Shown: piece by piece, positions 1 through 12,480 of the stretch
Numbering within the stretch: position 1 is the first letter of the stretch
Layout of the letters: every line of letters begins with the position of its first letter
Origin: Austropuccinia psidii
Lineage: Eukaryota > Basidiomycota > Pucciniomycetes > Pucciniales > Sphaerophragmiaceae
Direction of reading: 5' to 3'
NCBI GenBank assembly: GCA_023105745.1
Contig: JALGQZ010000011.1
Span: forward strand, 12,920,975 to 12,984,974
Length of the DNA stretch: 64,000 nt
The notes under the pieces: generated by a model
What the model was told of the DNA's origin: nothing
The model's database searches: none
The model's input: only the letters and a program-made list of their open reading frames with translations
Program-made: the position numbers and the translations under genes

Positions 1-1
1 C

Positions 2-724
2 CATTATTGGTGTACTCTGTTGCCAGCACTGGAATTAGCATATAAAACATCAATCCATTCCAGTACCAATCAGACTCCTGCTATTCTAGAAAAAGGATGG
101 AACCCCAAGTTACCCCAAGATTCCTTGAGGAAAGACTTAATTGAAATACATCCCACAGCTGCTAGCTTCAAAGCAATGCTAGACAAAGCTAGAAAGCATG
201 CAGTAAGGTGCATGGAGGACTCTTTTGCATATGCTAAAGACAAATGGGATAAATCACATGCAACTCCAGATTTCAAAGTGGGGGACCTAGTTCTTGTATC
301 CACCACTAACTTTAATAACATCAAAGGATGTAAAAAGTTGAAAGACTCCTTTGCAGGACCTTTTGTGATTAAGGCCCTCCATGGAGAAAATGCTGTTGAA
401 GTAGAGTTATCTGAAGAACTTAGCAATAAGCATCCTACATTTCCAGTGAGCTTGATAAAGCCATATAAATCTAGTGATGCTGAGAAATTTCCCTTGAGGA
501 ATAAGATTCCCCAAGTTATACCTCCTATTGAGACATCTGGTACTAAGAAAATTACCAAAGTTCTTAAAGAGAGGAAATTAAGAACCAAGAAAGTAAGCGA
601 ATACCTTGTTAGGTACAGTGACCCAACTTGTGAAGATGAATGGTTAGAAGAAAAAGATATACCAGAAGCTACCAAACTCCTCAGGAGATTCAGACACACT
701 AGAAATACCAATATTACAAAGTAA
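2..724 (+). CDS. Ty3/Gypsy pol, 3' end: integrase C-terminus and chromodomain (5' truncated by window)
   Basis: The frame is open from the window edge, so no start codon is assigned. The protein begins in the end of the integrase core (ALELAYKTSIHSS, then an EKGWNP block shared with elements N and D here). It continues through the SH3-like integrase tail (KVGDLVLVSTTNFNN, FPVSLIKPY) and ends in a chromodomain (EYLVRYSDPTCEDEWLEE). In chromoviruses this tail guides integration towards particular chromatin. The stop at 722-724 is followed within about 25 bp by a purine tract and an LTR, the normal end of a Gypsy element. No frame break is seen in this part, unlike most other copies in the window. 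Confidence 0.93.
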   Translation, partial: HYWCTLLPALELAYKTSIHSSTNQTPAILEKGWNPKLPQDSLRKDLIEIHPTAASFKAMLDKARKHAVRCMEDSFAYAKDKWDKSHATPDFKVGDLVLVSTTNFNNIKGCKKLKDSFAGPFVIKALHGENAVEVELSEELSNKHPTFPVSLIKPYKSSDAEKFPLRNKIPQVIPPIETSGTKKITKVLKERKLRTKKVSEYLVRYSDPTCEDEWLEEKDIPEATKLLRRFRHTRNTNITK

Positions 725-732
725 TATTCTTT

Positions 733-747
733 TTTAGGGGGAGGGAA
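733..747 (+). other. Polypurine tract of the left Gypsy element
   Basis: The tract TTTTAGGGGGAGGGAA directly precedes the LTR start TGTGAGCC. A purine run at this place primes plus-strand DNA synthesis in LTR retrotransposons. Confidence 0.8.
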
Positions 748-2582
748 TGTGAGCCTTAGAGGTAATTTCATATACCCAAAAGACCACAAATACAAAATTA
801 ACATATTAATATAAATAAAATAAATTTATTTATATTATTAAAATATAAATCAAAATATAAATATAAAATTATATTAAAAATGAAAAATTAATTACAATAT
901 AAAAATAAAAATACATTAAATTTTGTAAGTGTAAAATTACATTTATACTTGAAAAAATTAAGTAAAATGAAATTTTAACAAAATTGTGAAAAAATAAATA
1001 AATTTGGAAAAAATTCAAATAAAAATTATTATAACTTTTTATCCAATAAATAAACATATAAAAATTATTTCACCATTGGATTCCTCATAAAAAATCAGGT
1101 GGGGTCACCTCTGAGTGAAATTCTTGTAACTCAACTCTAAATAAGCTTAAATTAAGTTTTTAGTATTTTCAATACAAACATTGAAAATACTCAAAACTTC
1201 AATTTAATTCACACCACATGTGGTTTTAAACATCAAATTTTGTGTTAAAATTGAGGTGTTGTGTTTAGTTTAGAAGTTATGAGGAATTGAAGTATTTTCA
1301 ATTGAATTCAATTGAAATGTCAAAATGTGTGCATGTATTACATAAGTGAACTTTTATTTAAATATGAGGTGTCAATTATTACTGTGTTGTACTGTACAAT
1401 TGAATTGAATTACATATGTAAATTATAAGTATAATACATGATGAGGAATTAAAGGAAAAATAAATTGGAAAGATTAAATTTGGGGGGGAAAAGGAACTCC
1501 AGCTCTAAGGAGGAGCTAGACCCCCAAAATCCTTGCTGACAGGCGTGGGATGTCAAAATTCATGCAAAAGTTCATCACTTTTGGCCTGGAATTGAGTTAC
1601 AGGGTCTGTGGACTCAATTGATGATGAGGTTTTGATACCAACTGGGGTAGTTTTAGCTGTTGCCAAGAGGGTAAAACTACCCTTAAGATAAAACTATCAT
1701 AGTAAAAACAGTTTTAAATGGTTCCTGAGCCTCTGACACACATTCTGACGTGTTTTGAAGGCTCTAGGCCTGTTATTGCTATAGTAATGGCTGATTTAAG
1801 GGTCTAAAATGGCTAAAATTGGCTTAAATTGGCTTAAACCAGCCCTTTTTTGGTCTAAACCAGGGTACAATGATACCATAATTGGCTTTTCTGTTGTCAG
1901 ACTGTTTTTCACGACTGACAAGAGTAAATTTTACTTTTGGAGTAAGAGAATTGATGGCTATAAAAGAATGTCTTCTTTGCCCCACTTTTCTCTTCATGTT
2001 AGAATCTTTTCCTTTTATAATTAGTTTAAACATTGTTAAACCAATCAATAAGAGATTCCAACCACCTTTATTAAATCATTTGAAACCTTTTAACCACGTG
2101 AAAAAATAATTATAATCATTGTTTGTAGCTCTTATAATCATTTTTTACCCCTGAACCACCCCAAAAGTGAATTAAAGCATCTTTCATCACTGTAAACTTT
2201 GTCAGTTTGTTTCCAAATTCACTCTGGTCACTTTTGGGCATGTTTTCTCTTTAATATTCTTTTTAAAGACTTTGTTCTTTAATTAATTGCTTGCAGTTCT
2301 TTGCTCAATTAATTCCAATTGAAATTGCTCTTGAAGAAATTTCTTTTGTAGCCTTAAATATCTCTTGTAGAGTATTTTTGGATAAATTTTTATTGTTGGT
2401 AAAACAATAAATCTTTATAATATTATTGTTTTATACTAATAAAGTTATAAACAATAAATTTGGCGTGTTTTCTCTTAAAAATAATATTTCTTACTATTTT
2501 TAATTGAATTTTACCTTATACAAATTTTGAGGACAGGAAAAGTACTTGATTTTTAATCAAAGTTTCATATCCACACCTTACA
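748..2582 (+). repeat. 3' LTR of the left Gypsy element
   Basis: It starts TGTGAGCCTTAGAGG and ends TCATATCCACACCTTACA, so it has TG...CA termini. The ends resemble those of the LTR families in elements A/B (TGTGAGCCTTGAGG ... CATAGTCACATCTTACA) and N (TGTGAGCC ... CATAGTCAAACCTTACA), which makes it a third, related family. Length is about 1.8 kb. The partner 5' LTR lies outside the window, so the target duplication cannot be checked. Short ORFs inside it have no coding features. Confidence 0.85.
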
Positions 2583-3349
2583 CACCCCCAAAAGCTTTAA
2601 TAAAGCAAGCTTCTCACTAGCTGTAAAAATTGTGATTAATATTTGAATATACCCTCTTATTGATATAGTGAAGAATGAATATTATAGAGATAATATTTCA
2701 TTTAAAGCTTCTATATACCCTTTACAAAATTAAAAATCTCAATTTTGAGATATCAAAGATGCTCTTTTGAAAAAAATAGATATTGAAATTAATAATACAT
2801 TTGATCATTTAAAGAAAAATATTCAATGAGAAATTTACCTCATAAATTCAATCAAGTTAGAAGAAAAGTAAAATCATGGTGAAACATTAAGAATGAAATT
2901 GATTCTTCTAAAACTGCATGGGATATAGGCAATTAATGCCATTAATATTATATATGGCACCAATGAATAGTCAAGCCTTGGAATTTCCCTTTACAAATTC
3001 ATTTGTAATATTTTAGAATAGGGAAAATAAAGGTGGGTGAAGGATGATGAGGCTGGAAAAGACTTCAATTTTTTACAGCTTATTTCTGATCAATTATATT
3101 TACAACTTCAAAAGAGTCTTTGCAATTCTAAATAGGTAATAAGCTTTAAATAGAAAGATAAAATGTTTAACTTCAAGTTCAATTTATAGACATCTGAGAA
3201 AAAACATCTTTATAGCTTAGGAACAATTTTTTTATTGAAGGATATATTGTATTAATGGGAATTATAAATGTGAAGCATTGAAAGATACGCAAAAATCATG
3301 TTTTTTCCATACTCTTCCTTTTCAATTTTGTAAAATTATGAAGACCCAA
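2583..3349. other. AT-rich stretch with no recognised feature
   Basis: No long ORF, RNA gene or recognisable transposon end is visible between the left LTR and the LTR relic that follows. Confidence 0.5.
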
Positions 3350-4830
3350 GCCTGTGGCTGGAAGTATCTGAAAAACTATTTCGAGGTTAAAAAAAAGGTT
3401 AAGACCCAGGTTTAAATCAGGTTGGACATGCTACCCCTGCCAGTGGGGATAGACTTTTTTTATGGTGAATGGTAGAGCAAAATACCACCAAAAATGGAGG
3501 TGAGCCAAAATAGTTCATGAAAGGTATGAAAATAAATTGGAAAGCCACAATTTTCCAAATATATAATTCCCATAACCATAATAAAAAGAATAACAAAGTT
3601 ATTCCTTCTCAAAACAAGAACTGAGCATAAACCTTAATTTTCAACTGAAATCTAAAATTAAGAGAAAGAGGCAGAACCCCATAAAGGAAATGTCTTAATT
3701 GAAGCCCTTAGTCAGGGATTTCCTATGGTACTAGCCAAATTGGGCTAGCATCAAAACTATAGAAGTTATGGCCAAATAAAGACCAAATAAGGGTGAATAA
3801 AATATTCACCTGCCATCTAACTTCTACAGTTTTATTTTGAGATGCCTAAAGTGGGGTCTTTTTGGAAAGAAAAAAAATCAAGGATTTCTGATTCTGCCAT
3901 CTATTTTCTCAGAACTCATCTAGAACAAAAGGAATGGGGCAAACAATTTCTGTACAAGATTCAAGAGAAACCCATATCTGAATAATGGAATTTAATAGTG
4001 GCATAATGTTTCAATATTCAATGTTACCCATACCAAATGATATATACTTGTGTATACCCCATCAAGAGCTACACAATGAACCAGCTTTGAGAACATTATA
4101 TTGGAAACTGACAAGGGTATGGCAGTTTTAAGGTCAAAAACTCAATACTGTGGGATACTATCCCATATCCTTGAATATGAGGTGTAAATTCTACAAAGGA
4201 GGTTTTTTATCCTTCAAAACCTCAAATATTTGTCTTTATGGGTACCCACACAGGATTTGTACAGCATTCTACACCTCATACATGTCAGAAGAAGGCTATG
4301 AGGTCCCCAAGAGAAAATATTCACCCTGTATTGGTGAAAACTGCCCAGATGAGGTTTCAAAACCACATCTGAGCCCCATACAAGTTTTTCAGGCTGTGTA
4401 TGAACTACAAGTCTACCCTTGGAAAAGAAAATTCTTCATTCTTCCTACATGAACCAGTCCAAAGTCCCTTTATACCCAATTTTAGGCTGAAAAGGGGCCT
4501 TTTCTCTGCCAAATAGAGAATCCCCATCCTGATCTTGAATCCCTACATACTAAAACTGTCCAAAACAGCTATACCCTTGGAAATAATTAATTATTCATTG
4601 ATTATTAATGGTTTTACTGCTTATTATAATTAGTCAGTTTATAATAAGTGCACCCAAGGCTTTCAGATGTGCTCACCACCACTATTTCCTCATAGTAGAG
4701 CCCCAAAAATACTCTTAAATCCACTTTTTATCTTATATAACCATTTCACAGTCATATTTAAATTTTTTACTAAATTTAAAGTAGATTTATCATAGACTCA
4801 GGCTGACACTTTTTTTCTTCAATTCTATGG
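3350..4830 (+). repeat. Decayed LTR copy of the element-D family
   Basis: Read forward, this stretch matches the reverse complement of the element-D LTR (35030-36746) in the same order over more than 1 kb. Shared landmarks are AAAATACCACCAAAA (near 3480), GAGCATAAACCTTAATTTTC (near 3625), CATCTAACTTCTACAGTTTT (near 3815), ACAGCATTCTACACCTCATA (near 4260), CACCCTGTATTGGTGAAAAC (near 4321) and GCTCACCACCACTAT (near 4670). Divergence is high, so this is an old insertion. Both boundaries are approximate. The 100-codon ORF at 4150-4452 lies wholly inside the LTR match and is not a gene. Confidence 0.72.
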
Positions 4831-6790
4831 TAAAGTTCACACAGGATGCTTTCAAAATCATAAACTTAGTATTTTTCAAGAATATCAGAATGGCCAATAG
4901 TGTTTTGAATATAAAAATTAGAATATTCAAAAAAGAACAGTACTGAAACATCAAGTGAAAAACACTAAATCAGCCAGGAGAAGACTTTATGTCCTGTAGA
5001 AGAAAGCAGTGAAGAAAGTTGGAACTTTGAGAAATTTGGTTGGAAAAGTGGTGAAAATTCACGGTATTTTTCAAACAAAAATGGCTGTGGTCTATATGGG
5101 TGATGGGGCATGGTTTTGGAGAGGTACATGAATTTGGGGTAGTATTAAGTGGGTCACACATGTTGTGGACTTGGTGGGTCATGGTTTTGAGTGGTATATG
5201 GCTTTGAGCAGATATGGGTTTTGACAAGTTTATCTGCTTATTGAATTTTATTATTCATTATATTTTATTCTTACTTAATTATTATATTCTCAACTTCTCA
5301 AAGTTAGTATTTTTCTTCCTTTACCTATTTGTTGGAGGTTTTGTGACAATATCCTGATTATTAATTCTCATTCTATTCAACAGTTTGAGATGGTTTACTT
5401 GGTCTTTTTTGTGATGAGCTCCACCTTTATTGTTTTTTATTGCTTCATTTCATTAAAACTAATTTTTTTGTCTGAAGAAAGAAATCTTTTTTCTTCCCCT
5501 ACATTACTTAAGTGTTTTTCCCACTTCTTATGAGCCCTCTAGAAGTGAGTCTCAGCTCCCTGAGTGCCAGGCCCTCTCCTTTTACAAGAGCCCCTGAAAT
5601 TTTTATTCACTATTAATTTAGTATTAAATAGTCATATTTTTAGTATATGAATACCAATCCCAATAGATATTTGTTTTAAATTCTTTTTTATCCACCAATA
5701 TCTGTAAAAATATTTGTGTAATTCAAACATTCATCCTACTTTAAATATTCCATCTTGGATATCCTGCATTGATTTTAATGCTTAATTTATTTTGAATATT
5801 ATCCTAATTATAATAACTCAACTCCCTAAAATATCTATCAATTCCTATTTTATGACTCCTTCACACAACTAGAGAGATAAAATTAGTATGGTATCATTAT
5901 ATTTAATGAGTTATCTAGAAAAATTACTTTTGATATTTTAATGTCAATTCAGGCAGAAACAATGAAATCTAGTATTGATAGTGACTTAGTTTCCTTTTCT
6001 CATGTCTTCAATTCTCCTGGATTTCAACAAGATAACTTCCTGCAAAGAGTTTCAGGTGAGAAACATGGATTTACTTTTTTTTATTGAATTAAGATCTCTT
6101 AATATTGTATAAAACCTCAGATAAATTAGTTAATAGTCCTTCTCTGAATCAGAACCTTTAAAATAATAAATCTCAAATTTTGTGAAACATAGCTTATGAC
6201 AAAGGAAGTTTTAACATCTCTTCAAAAAATGAACACATAATTTAAATATTTTGAGTTATTGTTGGAATCCCTTTATTCATTTAATAATTTGTTATTTCAA
6301 AAATCAAATTACCAAAAATTTTATTTTGAATTTGTGTATTTATCTCTTATATTTTCTTCATTTCTCGCATATATTCATTAAAGTGATATTTTGTTGTTTT
6401 TGTGAATGGTTTTTGACCTTGTTTGCCATAAGTTGGAATCCATCTTTCTGATTTGATTATTTGAGAACTATAGAAGTCTTCCCAGAAGAACCAAAACACT
6501 ATTCAAAACTCAAATTTATAAAAATTCAGTTATATTTTCCTATATAATCTACTTTTTTAAGGTGTGTTGAATGAGTTCACTCTACATTAAACCCCTTTTC
6601 AAATTATTTCTTTGGATCAAGGAGTTTTTTCAAGGAATTATTTTTGAGAAAATAAAATGAAAAATAAGAAATGAACAATATTGAATTGGAAGTCTAATAC
6701 AGAAAAAAAAATTGGAAGAAAAGTGAAGTGTGTGAATGGTTTGTTTGTATTTTTTGGAAAAAACAAAAAAGGGAATCCGATGAGGAAATG
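4831..6790. other. AT-rich stretch with no recognised gene
   Basis: It contains only short ORFs with biased composition. A G/T-rich patch at about 5030-5230 gives an 85-codon reverse ORF rich in Cys, His and Pro, with no signal peptide and no motif I recognise. It may be a continuation of the decayed LTR or other old repeat debris. Confidence 0.45.
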
Positions 6791-8692
6791 TGTGAGCCTT
6801 TGAGATATGACCACATATCAAAAAAGGTCACAAGAAAAACTTGACAATAATTATTCCTCCAAATAATTATCTTAAAATAAGTAAAAATATCATAAAAAGC
6901 ATAAATGCTTAATTAACTTATAATATGATTAATAAAAATGTAAAATAAATTACACCATTAGATTCCCCATGTTAAAACACACATAAATTATTTTTATGGG
7001 CTATCTGTAAATTCAATAACTAATGAGTAATAAGCTAAAAATGCCATAAAGAGACATAAATTCTTATTTATCTCAGAAACCAATGACACAGTTTGATATT
7101 AATTGAATAATTGGATTACCCATGGAAACCTACACATAAAACAATTTTATTTCATTTCTCTAAAGTTAATACTTAAGTAATTAAGCTGAATATATGCACT
7201 TTTTTGGTCAGTGCATACATTCATGGTTTTCAGCTAATATCTCTTGAAATATACATTATAGAGAGTTGCACCAAAAAAAATTCAACATTTAATTACTGTA
7301 GGAACACAGACATGAACTTCATTTGACAAGTTATAAACAAGTTTATAACTTGTAAAGGTTTATTGAACAAAATTGTTAGAGCTGTTGACCACTTTGTGGT
7401 GAAAGTGGTCCAAACTTAAAATGAAGTGTGTATTCAGTCTCTACTAGCTCATACATGAAGAATGATGTGTTTTAATCATAATATTCAAGGTAAAACCCCC
7501 TGAAATCATGGTTTGAAATTTAAAATATTGAATTTTGACAGAAAATATGAGATACAAGAAAAATCATCAAAAGTAGAGATTTTATGATGTAATGAGATTC
7601 CCTTTTCCTGTTTTATAAGGAAATGCCAAGATATCAGAATTCACTCTCTGAATTTCTGTAGAATGTATAACTTGAAAGTTATTAAGGATCAAAGCTTAAG
7701 CTTAAAATTGATCATTTATGATCACTCACTGTAATCTTATTTTGAGTTTAACAGTTATATAGGTGATAAAACTGGTGAATACTATTAGATTATGATTAAT
7801 AATAATAAAATTTACAAAGCTCACAATTCTTCCAAGCCTATTATGTCATCAAACTTAGAGTCATAGTGATAACTCTAAATAATGGTGTAATAATGAGATA
7901 AGATGGTTTGTTCATGATGTAATCATCACTAAAACTTAAAATACTGATCAATTCCAGTGGATACCATAAGTACATGTCTACTTGAAGCCTTCTGGACTCT
8001 AGAAATGAGGAATTCACTATAAATAGAGCTCTTTTTACCCTGTTTCCCCCTCAGACACAACAAAAACATTAATATTATTAAAACAAAGGTAAAAACTTTC
8101 TTCTTTTAATATAAAACTATTTTATACTGAAACAATCAAGTTAATCTTCATTATAATCATCAAATTTGACGTGATTAAATCAATTCTTAATTGTTTTTGT
8201 TAAAATTTCTCTATAAATCTTTATTTCACATAAAAATAAGAATATTTGTAATTTCTTATAATTTTGTTTGTAAATACAATTTAAATAAGTTTTATTTATA
8301 TTATTTGGTGTGAAATCTCTCAAAATTATTATATTAAGTGTCAAAAGTAGGTTATTTCTCCTTTTATGATAATTTATCTCCATTATTACTCTTATTAATT
8401 TCTTTATTGATATATAGCTTTAATATTAGTAATATTATTGTTATTAATTGTTTGTATTATCAAAAACAATTATTTTATGCCTTTATTATTTATTTTTAAC
8501 AATAATAAAGAGCTTTTAATATATTAATATATTCATTTTAATTATATTATTATATTTTCTTAGTAATATAATTATTTTATGCCATAATTATCTTAATTCT
8601 TTATCTTATTTATTAATTTCATAAGGACATTCATAGTACATTAAGTGAAATATTAGTAATATTCACTTATTGTTTCATAGTCAAACCTTACA
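6791..8692 (+). repeat. Solo LTR of the element-N family
   Basis: It begins TGTGAGCCTTTGAGATATG and ends CATAGTCAAACCTTACA, like the two LTRs of element N read on the reverse strand. It is 1.9 kb long with no internal coding DNA on either side. The flanks are AAATG (6786-6790) and CAATG (8693-8697), a 5-bp target duplication with one mismatch. This is the usual product of recombination between the two LTRs of one element. Confidence 0.87.
8018..8025 (+). promoter_or_regulatory. TATA box of the solo LTR
   Basis: TATAAATA followed by GAGCTCTTTTT. The same TATAAATAGA block is present on the reverse strand in both N LTRs (51891-51898 and 60519-60526), so the position is conserved in the family. 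Confidence 0.6.
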
Positions 8693-10055
8693 CAATGTGG
8701 GTTATTCCAAGATCAAACATCAGGATATTTAAACTTTTTCTTCTGCCTGAACTAAAGCATTTTTTTGATTTGTCATTTGGGAGGCTTTAAAAACCTTTAT
8801 AGTAGGATTTTTGGCATTGAAAAAGGGCCAAAATCTTTCAATGGAAAGCCAAGGGTTATGGTACCATTAACTCAGTAATTATGAAACTGAACACACTCTT
8901 TTTGTTGCTAAATTATTTACAAAAAGGGAAAAATTAGAAGAAATTTGGCTTGAATTTAAAAGATCTTTATGATTATGAAGACTTGTTATTTTATATTTTA
9001 AAAAGGAAACTTCAGCTTTTAATTAAATATTAAATATAATTTTCTATTTTTTCTATTTGAAGTATATAGTTTAATAAAGTCCTTTAAAGCTTCATTTATT
9101 CTTTTTCTTCATTTTGAAAATTCAATTTCAAATCAACAATATCTTACTCAACCTGTAATATTTTAGATCTCAAAATTGCTTTAAAATAAACTCCTGTTTT
9201 TTTTTTGGAAAAGGGATTTTTTGGATTGTGATAAAAATTAATTTGAGTTAGTTAGAAATAAATGAATATATTTTTCATTCAAAATCAGGGTTTTTTAATC
9301 TGATATTTGCTAGACTTCATAATCCATAATGTGAACATTTCGTTGGATTAAAGCAACAATAATTTATAATAATCAGTCAAATTCACTAAATATGAGAATA
9401 ATTTCAAGAAAATAAGAATTAAATTAATTAGTTACATTGCTTATAGGTTTCATGGTAATTTTTACCATTCCCTAATGAATCTAACAATTGAAGGATCACC
9501 AAAGCTTATATGATACGTATACACTCCTAGTTGAATATATAGAATCATTCTACTTTTGATGGAACATAAATTTTTGATATTCCAAAACTATATTTTCATT
9601 ATTGAGAACATTTCTTCCATGAATTTATCTTGAGTATTTCAGAATTAATAAAAGTAATGCACTCCATTTGATAAATTTTCCTCAAAAAACTCCACCATTT
9701 CTTTATTATTAGTAACTTGATTGAATTCAGCATAACCCAAATGTTTCTTTTTTTGAATTGAATATCCAATTTCTTCAGTTTTAGATACATATATTTCTTC
9801 TAAAAATATTGAAACTTTTTTACTAAATTTCAATTTTATTTGGATGATTGTGATTTTAAGTGTGACAAAAGCTATGATTTCTACATTCCATTTCTTTGAT
9901 TATGGCTCATAATCTCATGATTTTATTCTAGACCCTGCCTTGTTTAAAATCTTCTTGTCTGGTTTCTCGCCGTGTCTTTGATTTTAATAAATAAGAATTT
10001 TCAATTTTTTAATATTCAAAATTCAACTCAACTAAAACTTAAAATGCTTGCCTCA
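8693..10055. other. AT-rich intergenic stretch upstream of the chitin deacetylase gene
   Basis: Only short lysine-, isoleucine- and phenylalanine-rich ORFs from AT-rich DNA are present, for example on the reverse strand at 9599-9833. I see no feature I can support. Confidence 0.5.
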
Positions 10056-10117
10056 TTCTTTTTCGGGCACTTCATACCCGGTTTCTGCCCAGCCCGACCG
10101 GCGCTTCCTGAAACAAA
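10056..10117. other. Small GC-rich island about 250-300 bp upstream of the start codon
   Basis: About 60 bp with high GC (CGGGCACTTCATACCCGG, CAGCCCGACCGGCGCTTCC) in otherwise very AT-rich DNA. CGGG-CACTTCATA-CCCG can form a short hairpin. It could be promoter DNA of the following gene or a remnant of a GC-richer repeat. Confidence 0.35.
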
Positions 10118-10212
10118 AAAAATAAAAAATGAGAAATTTCCATTTTTGTAAAACTGATTTCTAAAATTTACTTTCATTTTCATTCTCATCCTGATCAACG
10201 ATATCGTTCTCA

Positions 10213-10292
10213 CTCTCATCAAGGATTCCATCTGGATCTCATCAAGTATTCTGTCAAGGATTACATCAAGGGTTCCATCAAGGATTCAATCA
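10213..10292 (+). repeat. Short degenerate tandem repeat in the 5' leader of the chitin deacetylase gene
   Basis: Five or six imperfect copies of a 12-14 bp unit related to ATCAAGGATTCC lie head to tail, ending about 65 bp before the ATG at 10358. They are probably in the promoter or 5' untranslated region. Confidence 0.55.
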
Positions 10293-10357
10293 ACAATCTC
10301 ATTCTGTTGTGTCAAGTCAAGCCAATCCAAACTCAAGATTTTTCTTTATTCAAACCA

Positions 10358-11973
10358 ATGAGAACAAGAAGGTATCTTCGCGGTAAAATCTATCATCACA
10401 AATTTGTTTATAACGATCAAATCTTCAAATTCAAAACCTCATTCTTGATCTCCATCATTCTCATCTTGTCGTCCACTTCAATCTTCTTCTTTTACTCTCA
10501 AACTCATTCGCTCAGCCATCTAAATCAAATTTCTAAAGCCTTATCGCATCGATTTCCTGGAACTCCTATCAACTCAAATGACGCTAAGATTGTTTGGAAA
10601 AGTCATTCATTCCTCAAACATCTATCAGCTTTTTTAATAAAATCAAATCATCCTCCTCTAGGCTTTTCTTCCAGTTCTTACTTTTCAAATCTTGGTTTCA
10701 AGTCTTTTCATTCAACCTATCCAAAACCTGATCAAATAGGTCCCAGGCCAAAAAAACAATGGATTAGAAGATTAAATTACCTCAAAAAATTAGCCATCAA
10801 CTCACATAATCTAGATCTCATAAACTCATTCGCAATACCTATCGCCAAATTAGAACCTGACGGCTTAGTCACTTATCCTTCAAATTTAGAATTAGGTCCA
10901 GGTTTAAACGGCGTTTGTAGTTGGGAAAGAACTGGTTGCTTGAGGAATTCACAAAATGGTTATGCTCAAGATCTAGATATTGTTGATACAGATCATCAAA
11001 CTTGGGCTGTAAATTTTGATGATGGGTAAACCAATCAATTCATATTACTTTTTAAACTTCAAACTTAAATTTTAACCTCAATCTAATTTTTAATTCCTTT
11101 TTGCTAGTCCTTTGCCGCCCTCTAAATCTCTCTACAAGCTATTAGATCAATTCAATACAAAAGCTACACATTTCTGGGTTAGTGAATTTCCTCCTAAATT
11201 ACACTCTCATATGCCTCTTAATTAATTAATTTCTCGTTTCTTGAGGCTTAAAGATTGGTGGAAATGTATTAATTTATTGGGATTTAGCTTTAACGGCTGA
11301 TAAACGTGGAGATCATCTAGCCGTTCACACTTGGTACTGGATTTTTCCAAATAGATTTAACATCATCAGGCCGTTTGGTTAATTAATTAGACATCATTCA
11401 ATCCTGTTTTTTTATCAACAAAATAGGTCACATTCACATCTCACTTCCCTTTCAGACGAACAAGTTTTAGGTGAACTTGGTTGGACTATTCAAATCATAT
11501 TTGATCTCACAGGAAAAATTCCAAAATACTTTAGACCACCTTATGGAAATATCGATAATCGAATCAGAGCAATTGCCAAAGTAAGTCTTTTCATGTCACA
11601 AAAATACATAAACAAATAAATTATCAACATATCGATTGGAATTTTTTAGCATGTGTTTGGATTAGAAACGGTGATTTGGAATGAAGATTCAATTGATTGG
11701 GCCTTAAATCAAACTTATTCAACCGGTGATCAAGTGGATTTACCTAATCCAAATGACGCCCCCAATTTAAATCAAGTGATTGAAAATATCAAACAATTCT
11801 CTATAGATGACAAGATAAAATTAAACGGACTATTACTTCTTGAGCATGAATTAAGTCAAGAATCAATCAAAGCTTTTGAAGTATCTTGGAAAAAAGTTAA
11901 AGATTTAGGTTGGAAGACAGGTGCATTACCTGAATGTATCGAAGACGGTAAAGCAAAATGGTATCAAAATTAA
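10358..11973 (+). CDS. Polysaccharide (chitin) deacetylase, CE4 family, membrane-anchored; five exons
   Basis: Predicted exons are 10358-11025, 11108-11177, 11254-11333, 11427-11580 and 11650-11973. All four introns (82, 76, 93 and 69 bp) are GT...AG, and joining them keeps one frame of 431 residues. Residues about 29-48 form one hydrophobic segment after a basic N-terminus, as in a signal anchor. The CE4 motifs follow in order: NFDDG (219-223, metal-binding Asp pair), HTWSH (271-275, metal-binding His pair), RPPYG (309-313), DSIDW (337-341) and LLLLEHE (His 390). CE4 enzymes remove acetyl groups from chitin in the fungal wall. Oddities are Asn for the usual Thr in motif 1 and Glu after the motif-5 His where Asp is common. 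I chose the ATG at 10358 because the frame has no earlier ATG. This is the only clearly intact host gene in the window. Confidence 0.9.
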
Positions 11974-12163
11974 AATTTCATAGTCTGATTGGTTGTCTTG
12001 TAATTTTGGCGATAAAGTAAATTATTTTTTTGTATAATTGCCATACATATAACATAAACTTCATTATATAATAGACTATTTTTGTAGCTTTCTATACTTA
12101 GAATCTATTCGTAATTGACTTATCCAAAAAAGTAATGGACATTTACAGATTATTTATCAGATT

Positions 12164-12480
12164 TCGTCTCATTCAACTGCTTTCATCCATGAACTAATGG
12201 AATGTTGTTCGTGGCTGCTTGTCCACCATTTGGCAGCTTGTTCTAATGGCAATTTGCCCGGACCTCTCAACTGCTAATCAGATCTCACCCTATTAGTGAG
12301 CAGCCATCTGGACTAGACTTTGAACTCAGTTTTGGACCAGAGGGGCGTCTCGCTTAACCTGTGAAGGACTGTCCAACAGCTCAAGAGCTTGCTTGATGTT
12401 GAATACTTTCCTTAAGCGTATCAGATATTCAAAAATATCTACATCATTATTATATCCAAACAGGCTAAATTATAACTTTC
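12164..12480 (-). pseudogene. Possible terminal exons of a reverse-strand gene, or coding remnant
   Basis: This block is less AT-rich than its surroundings. On the reverse strand, one frame reads DIFEYLIRLRKVFNIKQALE and LLDSPSQ. A second frame further on reads QLRGPGKLPLEQAAKWWTSS and ends ISSWMKAVE plus stop. A possible intron of about 110 bp (CAG|GTTAAG ... TTAGCAG) would join the two in frame. Upstream of the block, on the reverse strand, only low-complexity AT-rich DNA is seen, so a complete gene is not present nearby. It is arranged tail-to-tail with the chitin deacetylase gene. I do not recognise the protein. This could be chance composition. Confidence 0.3.

Noticed and set aside
4150..4452. 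A 100-codon forward ORF that looks varied in composition.
   Set aside because: It lies wholly within the match to the element-D LTR, where the related copy has no such protein.
4970..5227. An 85-codon reverse ORF rich in Cys, His and Pro.
   Set aside because: It comes from a G/T-rich patch, has no signal peptide or zinc-binding spacing, and no supporting context.
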